Below, in pieces: positions 48,372-64,000 of a DNA stretch of 64,000 nucleotides; the first letter of the stretch is position 1; every line of letters starts with the position of its first letter. A program made the position numbers and the translations under genes. Origin of the DNA: a bacterium (GTDB taxonomy: Bacteria; Myxococcota_A; Bradymonadia; UBA7976; UBA1532); contig JAUHXC010000004.1 in the NCBI GenBank assembly GCA_030427205.1, forward strand, positions 248,001 through 312,000, written 5' to 3'. Below the pieces are notes generated by a model. It had not been told where the DNA came from and did not search any database. It saw only the letters and a program-made list of their open reading frames with translations.

Positions 48372-49709
48372 TCAGCCCAGCAGCTCGCCGACGATGGCCA
48401 CGTCCCGCGCCCGCGGATCGGTGCCCCGGCGGACGCGGTTGAGATAGCGCAGGCCCGCCGCGACCCGATCGATACGCTGCCGCGGCGACAGCGCCCGCCG
48501 GCGCTCGGGCAGGCGGGTGAGGCTGCGGTTGACCGCCGCCCGGATCAGCCCCGACGCAGTTTGGCGGGCGGCGTGCTTCTTCTCCTGGTGCAGCAGCTTG
48601 CGCGCCTTGCTCGTGCCCAGCTCGGCGAGCAGCGTCAGCAAGAGCACCCGCTGGGCGGGGCTCAGCCGCGGGGCTTCGAAGGTCCACGGGCGCAGCGCGC
48701 GGGCGATGACCGCGACCAGACAGGCGGCGACCGGCTCGTGGCGGTTGTTGCGCCCGCCGACCGCCCGGGCCATCGGCAGCAGGTGGTGCATCAGCACCCG
48801 ATCGGCGGCGTCGGCCAGCACCGCCTTGTGGCGGCGATCCTCCAGGCCGAGCAGGTGCACCAGCAGCGCCGACTCGACGAGGCCGGGCAGCGCCTTCTCT
48901 TCGCCCTGCTCTGCCAGACCGACGGCGGCGACGCCCGCTTTGTCGAGGCGCGCGGCGAGCACCTGGGCCCACTGCTCGGCGATCGGGCCGCCGGTGCCCG
49001 GCTCGGCGTCGATCCACGGCGCGCCGGCGCTGGCCAGGACCGCCAGCGCCGCCGGACACGGCGGATCCCCCAGGCGATCGAGCCCGCGGGCGGTCGGCGG
49101 CTCGGGGATCGGGCGCGGCGTGGGCTTGGACGGGTGGTGCCGGCCGGGCAGCGGCGCGCGGCGGATGTCGTCGACGAAGCGCTGCGCCCAGCGCGGCTGC
49201 TCGGGCTCGGTCAGCGTCGCGGCGGTCCAGCGGATCAGCTCGTCCAGCGCGGCGCGGTGCACATCATAATGCCGCACGAGCGACCGATGGGCGGCGAAGG
49301 TCTCGATGAGCGGCACATGGGCCGCGCCGAGGGCTTCGGCCAGCTCGCGGGAGGCGGGGCGCAGCGCGGTCAGCAGGTCGGGCGCGAGCGCGTGGCCCGG
49401 CAAGCCGCCGGCGGTGCGCATCGCCCGTACCAGTTGGCGCACGGCGGCCCGTCGCACGGCGTCGTGGCGGCCTTCGACGGCGTGGGCCGCCAGCTCGGCG
49501 CAGGCCGCGTCGCGCACCGCGTCGAGCGTCTCGGGGTCGAGGTCGGGGTGGTCGGCGGTGCCGAACAGCGGCGCGTGGCGCACGTGGGCCGCCCACAAGG
49601 CGGCGAAGCGGGTGCGCACGGCGGCGTCGTCCAGGCGGTGGCGCCGGAACAGATCTGCGAGGTGCGGCGGATGCAGCGGGGGGATCGAGGGGTCGACGAG
49701 GGACACCAT
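48372..49709 (-). CDS. Helix-rich protein of unknown function, first gene of the operon
   Basis: A protein of about 445 residues. ATG 49709 follows AGGAG at good spacing, and a GTG codon immediately before it is an alternative. It is almost entirely alpha-helical, rich in Ala/Leu/Arg (ALLVHLLGLEDRRHKAVLAD; QRVLLLTLLAELGTSKARKLL), with a His/Pro linker around 190-210. There is no signal peptide or transmembrane segment. The pattern suggests ARM/HEAT-like helical repeats, but I cannot assign a family. It heads a run of tightly spaced genes ending with the propeller protein. Confidence 0.75.
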   Translation of the reverse strand: MVSLVDPSIPPLHPPHLADLFRRHRLDDAAVRTRFAALWAAHVRHAPLFGTADHPDLDPETLDAVRDAACAELAAHAVEGRHDAVRRAAVRQLVRAMRTAGGLPGHALAPDLLTALRPASRELAEALGAAHVPLIETFAAHRSLVRHYDVHRAALDELIRWTAATLTEPEQPRWAQRFVDDIRRAPLPGRHHPSKPTPRPIPEPPTARGLDRLGDPPCPAALAVLASAGAPWIDAEPGTGGPIAEQWAQVLAARLDKAGVAAVGLAEQGEEKALPGLVESALLVHLLGLEDRRHKAVLADAADRVLMHHLLPMARAVGGRNNRHEPVAACLVAVIARALRPWTFEAPRLSPAQRVLLLTLLAELGTSKARKLLHQEKKHAARQTASGLIRAAVNRSLTRLPERRRALSPRQRIDRVAAGLRYLNRVRRGTDPRARDVAIVGELLG

Positions 49710-49886
49710 CACGGGCTCCTTTTCGCAAGGCAGCGCGCTCGGGATCGCCTGTTGTTGCTCAGGGACGATCCGGTCGGGTATCGCGCTTGACGGCGGCGTG
49801 GGGCCCCGTATGGCGACTATGTGAGGTTAGTGAGTCTGGCGGGGGCCGTCAAGGGCCGAACGGGCCGTTGCGCGGGGCACGCGCGC

Positions 49887-51289
49887 TCAGCCGATCAGCT
49901 CGCCCAGCGGCCCCGGCGCGACGCGGGTCGGGCCCTCGCGGCCGAAGCGATCGAGCTGGGCGCCGGCCAGGTGGCCCATGGTGTTCCACAGGTTGCTCAC
50001 CTGCCGGTGGCCGGCGCTGCGCAGACCGGGGAAGACAATGGTGCGGTTGCCCGTGCGCAGCCCCAGCCCCTCGCCGCCGATGATCAGCACCGGAAACTCC
50101 GACGCGGTCGAGTGGTGCTGCTCGCCGTTGTCGCCGATGTAGACGATCACCGTGTGATCGAGCACCGATCCGCCGCCGATGTCGGGCGCCGCGGCGAGCC
50201 GCCGGGCCGCCGCCGCGATGGCGTCGACCTGCATCCGGGTCACGCTGTGGATCGCCGCGAGGTGCGCCGGCACCGCGCCCGAGGTGTGGTGCAGGTCGTG
50301 GCGGCCGACGCCGTTGATCACCTCGGGGTAACGCATGCCGAAGTCGCCGCCCGTGCCGCAGCCGACCACCGCGACGTGGGTCAACCCGCCGATGAGCGCC
50401 GCCGCGGCCAGCTCGAGCTGCTGGGCGAAGCGGCCGAGGGCGGTGTTGGCGTCGACGATCTCGTCGGGGCGCGCGCCTTCGAGCTGGGGCCCGATCTCCA
50501 CCAGCCGGCGGCGGCGGGCTTGCAGCGCTTCGAGGGACGCGAGGTAGGCTTCGAGCTTGGCCCGCTCGGCGCTGTTGCCGCCGAACGCGGCCAGGGTGGC
50601 CCGCACGTCGCCGGCGGCGAAGTCGAGCTGGGCCCCGCGCCGCTCGAAACCGGCGGCCGCGGCGCCGCCCGCGACCGAGCCGAACAGCGCCTGGTAGGCC
50701 TTCTCGGGCTGCAGCAGCATCGGCGCTGACTGGCCGGCGGCGTAGGCGCAGGTGCGGAAGTCGAGCGGCTTGGCCGGGTCGTCATTCGCCCCGAGCCGCA
50801 GCGCGTCGAAGGGGGCCTGCTGGCGCACCGCGGGCTGGGCGGCGAGCCAGGCGTCGATGGTCTGCCCGCCCGCCCGGCCGGCGGTGGTGCGCGCCGAGGC
50901 GAGCACGCCGTGCTGGGCCGAGTGCCCGCCGCCGGTGATCTTCGACGAGAGCCCGTAGAGCACCGCCGCGCGTTGGGCCAGCTCGCCGAGGCCGGCGAGC
51001 GCGGGCGCGGTCTCGAGCCCGCCGGCGATCGTCAGCGAGGCGTCGTGCGCGTAGCGGGTGTACCACCAGCGGGCGCCGTCGAGCGGGTTGGCCATGCTGC
51101 CGTCGAGCGCCGCGCGGGCCGGGTCGCCGAGCATCGTGATCGGCTCGAAGCAGTTGCCCTCGACGACGAAGAGGAAGCGCGGCTGCGCGACGGGCTGGGC
51201 GTGCGCGAAGCGGGTCAACAGCGGCCCGAACAGCGCCGCGCCGCCGGCGCCGAGGCCCATGGTCTTCAGCCAGTTGCGGCGGGTGAACA

Positions 51290-51290
<1 letters not shown>
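49887..51290 (-). CDS. DUF1552 family exported protein
   Basis: A 467-residue protein with a twin-arginine-like signal (FTRRNWLKTMGLGAGGAALFG). DUF1552 features are PRFLFVVEGNCFEP, SGGGHSAQHGV-like SKITGGGHSAQHGVLAS, TIDAWLA, and the C-terminal VIVYIGDNGEQHHSTASEFPVLIIGG and VSNLWNTMGHL segments. These give it a sulfatase or alkaline-phosphatase-superfamily flavour. DUF1552 genes are typically paired with DUF1592-type cytochrome-like genes in planctomycetes and myxobacteria, as here; the start overlaps the stop of that partner by one base (TGATG). The function is unknown. Confidence 0.92.
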
Positions 51291-53932
<2,642 letters not shown>

Positions 53933-55004
53933 GCCGCCGAGGTTACCGCAGACGGTTGATTGTTCGGGTGACTTCTCGGCGAACGCGGCGGGCTCGACCT
54001 GCTCGCGGACCGCTGCGCGACGTGGATGAGCCTCGACGTCGGGGCCGAACGGGCGCTCGGCTGAGTCTGCCGGCGCAGAGCGCGGGTCGACCTCCTTCAC
54101 GCGTGAGTTTCCCACGGCAGCGGGGTGGGTGCGCGCCTCGGCCGGGCACTTTGCCCGGCGCGCGTGCTCGGGCCGCGCGTCGGCCGGGCACGTTGCTGCG
54201 CCACGCGCGGTCGGGCCGCGTTTTGCCGGAGCACGTTGCCGCGCCACGCGCGGTCGGGCCGCGTTTCGCCGGAGCACGCTGCCCGCCGACAACGGTCAGG
54301 TCGCGTTTCGCGGGAGCACGCTGCCCGCCGACGACGGTCGGGCCGCGTTTCGCCGGAGCACGCTGCCCGCCGACGACGGCCTACGACCGCATGGCGGCGG
54401 CAACTTCCCGGCGCACGACGGTCGAGGACCCCGTGGCGGCGGCAAGCTGCTCGCGCGCGGCGCCGGGGAGCCGCCGTGACGCCGGCAAGCGCGCGGGAGG
54501 CAGCGGTCGGGGACCCCGTGTCGGCGGCAAAGTCACCGAGAGCGGCGGTCGGAGGCCTCGTGGCGGCGGCAAACTCAGCGAGAGCGGCGCTCGGAGGCCG
54601 GATCGCAGCGGCAAGCTCGTCGAGAGCGGTGGTCGGGGGCCGGATCGCGGCGGCAAACTCACCGAGAGCGGTGGTCGGAGACCGGATCACGGCCGCAAGC
54701 TGCCGGTGGACTGGGGTCGGAGACCGGATCGCAGCGGCAAGCTGCCGGCGGACTGGGGTCGGAGACCGGATCGCAGCGGCAAGCTGCCGGCGGATTACGG
54801 TCGGGGACCGGGTCGCAGCGGCAAGCTGCCGGCGGACTGGCGGATTGAGGGCGTTGTCGCCCGGGTTCGTGATGGGGTGACCGCGCATGGATCGGGGGTG
54901 ATGTCGCCCGCGCGTGGCGGCCTGCGCTGCGCAGGGCGGCGATGGACGGCGGCGCATGGCCCCGCAGCGGGTCTGGGTCCGGGCGGGCCCGTGGGCCCCG
55001 CGCG
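53933..55004. other. Long gene-free region dominated by a 42-bp tandem repeat
   Basis: More than 1 kb between the DUF1592 and Hint-like genes. The centre is the 42-bp minisatellite. Because 42 is divisible by three, all frames on both strands tend to stay open, giving long repetitive reading frames that I do not accept as genes. The flanks (53933-54120 and 54845-55004) show no recognisable gene. Confidence 0.6.
54120..54843 (+). repeat. 42-bp tandem repeat array (about 17 diverged units)
   Basis: GGTCGG recurs every 42 bp (for example at 54673, 54715 and 54757), with GGCAAGCTGCCGGCGGACTG-type sequence between. Units at the right end are almost identical. The left end diverges into a related form (GCCGACGACGGTCGGGCCGC then GTTTCGCCGGAGCACGC). 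One unit near 54450 appears to be 43 bp. The period equals four turns of B-DNA. Confidence 0.88.
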
Positions 55005-55469
55005 CTACATCAGGTAGCGGGCCACCGCGGCGTCGCCGCAGACGATGCCGTTGGCCAGGATCAGGTGCCCGTCGACGCTCTTGGGCTTGTTGAGGTCGCC
55101 CACGATGACCTCGAAGAACTGCCCGTTCATCGCCATCGGCTTGGCCTCGAGCACCTCGACCCGGCGCCCGTCGCGGTCGATGACCGGCGCGCCGCCGAGC
55201 AGCGCCCGCTCGGCGGGCACGCACTCGCCGTTGCCGACGTACAGCGGCTGGTCGGGGCTGACGAGCAGGCTCTGACCCCGCGGCAGCGACATCGAGATCA
55301 GCGTCATCGCGCCGTCGGCTGTGCGGGCCGGCCCGGTGTGCACGACCTTGGCGACGTGCCACTTGAGGTCGGCGTCGGCGGCCATCAGCGCGGCGCCGAG
55401 CTCGAGGTGGTTGATCGGGTCGAACAGCCCATGGCCGATCGAGACGGTGGTTCCGATGAGAAAAGCCAT
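55005..55469 (-). CDS. Hint-fold-like protein without the catalytic cysteine
   Basis: A 154-residue protein. The GGAGG site fixes the start at ATG 55469 (MAFLIGTTVSIGHG) rather than six codons earlier. The layout resembles a Hint (hedgehog/intein) module: an opening FLIGTTVS in place of C-F-L-AGT-V, AKVVHTGPA, SLLVSPDQPLYVGNGECVPAERALLGG and a closing strand DGHLILANGIVCGD. The first residue, normally the nucleophilic Cys or Ser, is absent, and the end lacks HN. It may be a binding-only relative. It follows the molybdoenzyme gene by 14 bp on the same strand, so it is probably co-transcribed. Confidence 0.62.
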   Translation of the reverse strand: MAFLIGTTVSIGHGLFDPINHLELGAALMAADADLKWHVAKVVHTGPARTADGAMTLISMSLPRGQSLLVSPDQPLYVGNGECVPAERALLGGAPVIDRDGRRVEVLEAKPMAMNGQFFEVIVGDLNKPKSVDGHLILANGIVCGDAAVARYLM

Positions 55470-55483
55470 CAATCCTCCGAGTG

Positions 55484-56671
55484 TCATGCCGGGTCGGCGA
55501 GCGCCGGGACCGTCACGAAACGATCGTAATAGCCCACATCGAGCCTTCTCGTCGAAATCATCGGCTCGTCAATGGCGCACCGGATGACAAAATCCCCGGG
55601 GCTCGGGGGATCCCAAGCGTGCTCCCAGAGGGTCCAGGTGCGGTTGTCGGCCATCGGCGGGCAGATGTCGAGCGGTTCGAAGGCGTCGTCCGGGCGGAAG
55701 CGAATGGTGAAGCGGTCGGTGGGCACAGCGCCGCCCCAGGCGATGCCGAAGACCCGCAGGCGCTCGCGGCCGCCGACCCGCCAGCGCTCGATGCGCACCG
55801 GCATGGCCGCCTGGTGCAGGTCGGCCGGCGCGTATTGCCGGGCGAGCGCGGGCACGCCGTCCTGGTGGGTGCGGCGGGCGAACTCCCGCATCTGGCTGGT
55901 GGCCGGCGCGTCGTCGTCGAGCAGGCGCAGGGTATCGACCCACTTGATGCTGGTGCAGCCGTACCAGCCGGGCACCACGAGGCGCACCGGGCTGCCGTGA
56001 TCCGGCGGCAGCGGCTCGCCGTTCATCTCGACGGCGAGGAAGGCCCCCTGCCGCTCGAGCTGCTCGCGGGTGAAGATCCAGCTCGCGCCGGGGGTGGAGT
56101 GGCCACCGGCGGAGGGGACCGAGTGGCGGTCGAAGCCGGCGACCTCGACGCGGGTGGCCTGCGGCAGCGCCTCGATGCGGTCGAGCACGGCGGTCAGCGG
56201 GATGCCGGCCCAGGCGGCGGTGCTCATCAGGCCGAAGTGTGAGCGCCGGCTGTTGCCGCTGCACTCCATGAGGTGCACGCCCATCGGCTGGACGAGCGGC
56301 AGCAGCGCGTCGAGGGCGATGTCACCGGGCTCGGCGACGAGGCCTTCGACGGCGATCGTCCACGGGCGCATGGCCTCTATGTCGAGCAGGTCGGGGAAGC
56401 GGGTGCGCACGTAGAATTCGGCGGTGGGCGTCAACGGGCGGCCGAAGTCGATCCGGCTCAGGTCGGTGTACAGCCGCCCGTCCCAGCCGGCGTTGCGCAG
56501 GGTGTGGAACTCGATCGGGTCGCCGCCGGTGAAGGGGATGGTGCCGAGGTAGTCGCCCTCGGCGAAGGGGGTGCCGCATGCGCGCGGGGCGTCGCCGAGC
56601 GGGTCGCCGCACCCGAGCGCACCGAGCGCGCCCGCGCCGATGAGCCCTTCGAGAAATGTGCGGCGGTCCAT
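55484..56671 (-). CDS. Sulfite-oxidase-family molybdopterin oxidoreductase (Tat-exported)
   Basis: A 395-residue protein starting MDRRTFLEGLIGAGALGALGC, which combines a twin-arginine motif and a lipobox. The molybdenum-ligand Cys is C137 in VHLMECSGNSRRSHFG. Further family segments are AGIPLTAVLDR, VEVAGFDRHS, FLAVEMNGEPLPPDHGSPVRLVVPGWYGC (typical NGE-L---HG-P-R---PG--G) and SIKWVDTL. The C-terminal Ig-like dimer domain (RIERWRVGGRERLRVFGIAWGG) is present. It is expected to be a periplasmic sulfite or sulfoxide-type oxidoreductase. No cytochrome subunit is adjacent; the Hint-like protein follows it. Confidence 0.92.
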   Translation of the reverse strand: MDRRTFLEGLIGAGALGALGCGDPLGDAPRACGTPFAEGDYLGTIPFTGGDPIEFHTLRNAGWDGRLYTDLSRIDFGRPLTPTAEFYVRTRFPDLLDIEAMRPWTIAVEGLVAEPGDIALDALLPLVQPMGVHLMECSGNSRRSHFGLMSTAAWAGIPLTAVLDRIEALPQATRVEVAGFDRHSVPSAGGHSTPGASWIFTREQLERQGAFLAVEMNGEPLPPDHGSPVRLVVPGWYGCTSIKWVDTLRLLDDDAPATSQMREFARRTHQDGVPALARQYAPADLHQAAMPVRIERWRVGGRERLRVFGIAWGGAVPTDRFTIRFRPDDAFEPLDICPPMADNRTWTLWEHAWDPPSPGDFVIRCAIDEPMISTRRLDVGYYDRFVTVPALADPA

Positions 56672-56785
56672 GGAGACTCCCGGGCGGCCCGCGCAGGGCC
56701 CCGGGGAGAGATGCGCGGCGGGGCGCGCCGGTCGCCATCGGGCGACCGGCGGTCTCGGGCGGGAGCGGGGGCGGGCGAGCGGGCC

Positions 56786-56826
56786 GTCAGCGGGTCAGCG
56801 GGTCAGCGGGTCAGCGGGTCAGCGGG

Positions 56827-56831
<5 letters not shown>
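56786..56831 (+). repeat. 8-bp tandem repeat at the end of the giant MopE gene
   Basis: GTCAGCGG is repeated five times, plus a partial GTCAGC. The last unit includes the TCA that is the stop codon of the minus-strand gene ending at 56827. As the unit is not a multiple of three, copy-number change would shift reading past the stop but not alter the protein. Confidence 0.92.
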
Positions 56832-62823
<5,992 letters not shown>

Positions 62824-63309
62824 CGATCTCCGATCGGGTGGAGAGGACAGCGGGCATCTTGGATACGAATCGATTAGGGCGGTCCACGGGGGACGGGGCG
62901 TACGCGGGGGTCGCGGCCGGCGTCGGCAGGGGGTGGACGGTGGCGCCGAGGGCGCCGGGCGGGCGGGGGAGATCCTGATCCGAAGACCACCCGCTCGAGG
63001 AGAGACAGGTGGGCGCGCACACGTTCTGATGAAGACGAGCGAGCATAAATACAGACCAGGATAAGAGATACAGATACGTGGCCCGAATATACGGGCCGTG
63101 TGAACTATGCGCGTTTTGTTGTGAATAATCAAGTCATGTTGGTTTTTTGAGTATCGCCATGTGGCCGCGGCTCGTTGCGGCCCGCGCCACGGCTGGCGAT
63201 CCGCGAGATCGCGCGACACGAAGCGGTACGGCGTCGGCGGATGCGGGGTCGGTGGGGCGTCGGCGGGGGTTCGTCGGCGGATGCGCGCGGGCGATCCACC
63301 GTTGCAGGC
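62824..63309. promoter_or_regulatory. Upstream region of the giant MopE gene with an AT-rich segment
   Basis: 486 bp. Positions ~63010-63165 are strikingly AT-rich for this genome (GCATAAATACAGACC, GTTTTGTTGTGAATAATC, GGTTTTTTGAG), as expected of a strong promoter. At 63080-63097 GGCCCG-AATATA-CGGGCC forms a 6-bp hairpin with an AT loop that could be an operator or the end of an upstream transcript. No gene is seen. Confidence 0.55.
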
Positions 63310-63921
63310 TCAGCGCTGACGATCGCGCAGCCGGCGCAGCCGATCGCGGGCGCGGCGGCGCTCTTCGGGGTTCATGTCCCGGAACCGGCCGAGGTTCTGG
63401 ATGAAGCGGCGTCGATCGTCGGGCGCCATCTCCACCAGCCGGCGGAAGAGCGCCCGCACCCGGGCCCGGCGGGTCGGCGACATGTCGCGGTAACGCTCGA
63501 AGTTGCGCCGCATGAGGGTGCGCTCGGAGGGCGGCAGCGAGCGAAACGCCTTCCACTGCCGGCGCAGGGTCTCCCGCTCGGCGGCCGGCAGCTGGCGGAA
63601 GCGCTGCCAGCGGGCGGTCAACTCTGCGCGGCGCTCCGGCGGCAGCTCGCGCAGGCGCTCGAGCCGGCGGCGCATCTCGGCCCGCTCCTCGGGGCTCATC
63701 GCCGCCCAGCGGGCGCGGTTGCGGGCCTTGCGGTCGTCCTCGGCGTCCTTCTCGCCGGCCGGCGCCTGCGCGGTGGGGGTCTGCGGCGCCTCTTGAGCAG
63801 CGGCTGGGGTGAGCGGCGCGGTCGCCGCGACGCAGAGCGCGCACAGGGCGGCAACTCGGGACAGGACGGCACTGCGAGACAGGACGGCACTGCGAGACAG
63901 GCCGGACAGTATGCGGTTCAC
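63310..63921 (-). CDS. DUF3106-like exported protein with repeated basic helices
   Basis: A 203-residue protein starting at GTG 63921 behind GAGGAGG. The signal peptide region contains a duplicated SRSAVL. The mature part is a string of ~20-residue helical repeats: MSPEERAEMRRRLERLRELP, PERRAELTARWQRFRQLP, AERETLRRQWKAFRSLP, SERTLMRRNFERYRDMS and more. This is typical of DUF3106 proteins. They are often encoded behind a sigma/anti-sigma pair, and this start overlaps the stop of the upstream partial gene (GTGA), so it is coupled. The role is possibly an envelope-stress accessory. Confidence 0.87.
   Translation of the reverse strand: MNRILSGLSRSAVLSRSAVLSRVAALCALCVAATAPLTPAAAQEAPQTPTAQAPAGEKDAEDDRKARNRARWAAMSPEERAEMRRRLERLRELPPERRAELTARWQRFRQLPAAERETLRRQWKAFRSLPPSERTLMRRNFERYRDMSPTRRARVRALFRRLVEMAPDDRRRFIQNLGRFRDMNPEERRRARDRLRRLRDRQR
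63860..63895 (-). repeat. 18-bp tandem duplication in a signal-peptide coding region
   Basis: GACAGGACGGCACTGCGA is present twice in direct tandem. In the minus-strand DUF3106 gene this inserts an extra six residues (SRSAVL) into the n-region/h-region of the signal peptide without breaking the frame. Confidence 0.88.
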
Positions 63922-64000
63922 GGGCGGGCCTCCTCGTCGTCCAGCGTGTGCAGCATCGCCACGAGTTCGAAGGTCTCCTCGTCGGCGATGCCGTCGAGCA
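63918..64000 (-). CDS. C terminus of an upstream gene (cut by window edge)
   Basis: Only ~26 residues are visible: LDGIADEETFELVAMLHTL followed by DDEEARP and a TGA at 63918-63920 that overlaps the GTG of the DUF3106 gene. The acidic tail and the coupling to a DUF3106 gene would fit an anti-sigma factor or a small helical regulator, but nothing more can be said from this fragment. Confidence 0.7.
   Translation of the reverse strand, partial: LDGIADEETFELVAMLHTLDDEEARP

Noticed and set aside
53956..55017. Long plus-strand open frame (about 353 codons) and long minus-strand frames across the minisatellite
   Set aside because: The 42-bp period keeps every frame open. The predicted proteins are Arg/Ala/Pro repeats with no start site or domain, and all three readings look equally plausible, so none is called a gene.

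Overview
This is a GC-rich window with roughly 70% GC by eye. It looks like chromosome from a Myxococcota-type bacterium (Polyangia or Bradymonadia grade). The signs are: many secreted or lipid-anchored proteins with low-complexity acidic linkers; two C-terminal MYXO-CTERM-like sorting tails; MopE-type Cys/Asp repeats; a DUF1552/DUF1592 gene pair; Hanks-type Ser/Thr kinases; and NACHT/TIR/CHAT proteins with C-terminal formylglycine-generating-enzyme-like (FGE/SUMF1) domains. I see no tRNA, rRNA, CRISPR array, transposase or reverse transcriptase. Both ends cut through genes.

Layout. Positions 1-9 kb hold a nidogen-like/thrombospondin-3 pair, an M15-peptidase-like MYXO-CTERM protein, a GNAT acetyltransferase, a beta-barrel lipoprotein, a DUF3943 protein, an endonuclease/phosphatase-fold lipoprotein and an unknown lipoprotein. 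Positions 8.7-11.7 kb hold a zinc nucleotide/nucleic-acid deaminase, a class III aminotransferase and a gamma-glutamylcyclotransferase. Positions 11.7-21.6 kb hold two very large surface lipoproteins (an alpha/beta-hydrolase-like one, and an Ig/PKD/beta-helix one), a small unknown protein and a second GNAT. Positions 21.7-37.1 kb form a predicted conflict or immune-sensor region with TIR-kinase-FGE, CHAT-NACHT-FGE and EAD-NACHT-FGE proteins. Between them lie a MopE/VCBS lipoprotein, an outer-membrane protein, small membrane proteins, decayed genes and a family of short dispersed repeats. Positions 37-42 kb hold a SodC-like lipoprotein and an ATP-grasp / deacylase / ATP-grasp cluster. Positions 42-50 kb hold a trypsin-like MYXO-CTERM protease, a zinc-ribbon kinase and a minus-strand operon with tandem paralogues and a beta-propeller protein. 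Positions 50-64 kb hold the DUF1552/DUF1592 pair, a 42-bp minisatellite, a Hint-like protein, a sulfite-oxidase-like molybdoenzyme, a 1998-residue MopE-repeat protein and a DUF3106 protein.

The strongest unusual signal is in the last ~100 bp of the three FGE-domain genes. Each has a 75-nt segment of identical length, bordered by near-identical sequence, in which differences fall almost only on first and second codon positions while the third base stays C. All but one column containing an adenine in any copy are polymorphic. This is the footprint expected of adenine-directed mutagenic retrohoming by a diversity-generating retroelement (DGR) at variable regions of FGE/C-type-lectin domains. The three proteins carry different N-terminal effector or signalling modules (TIR plus kinase; CHAT protease plus NACHT; effector-associated domain plus NACHT) on the same diversified recognition tail. 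No DGR reverse transcriptase or template repeat is visible here, so the system would have to be served in trans.

Other points of interest are a copper/zinc-SOD-fold lipoprotein lacking all zinc-only ligands, a dispersed repeat family confined to 29.7-38.1 kb, clustered gene decay at 31.7-34.4 kb, and a helically phased 42-bp repeat array.
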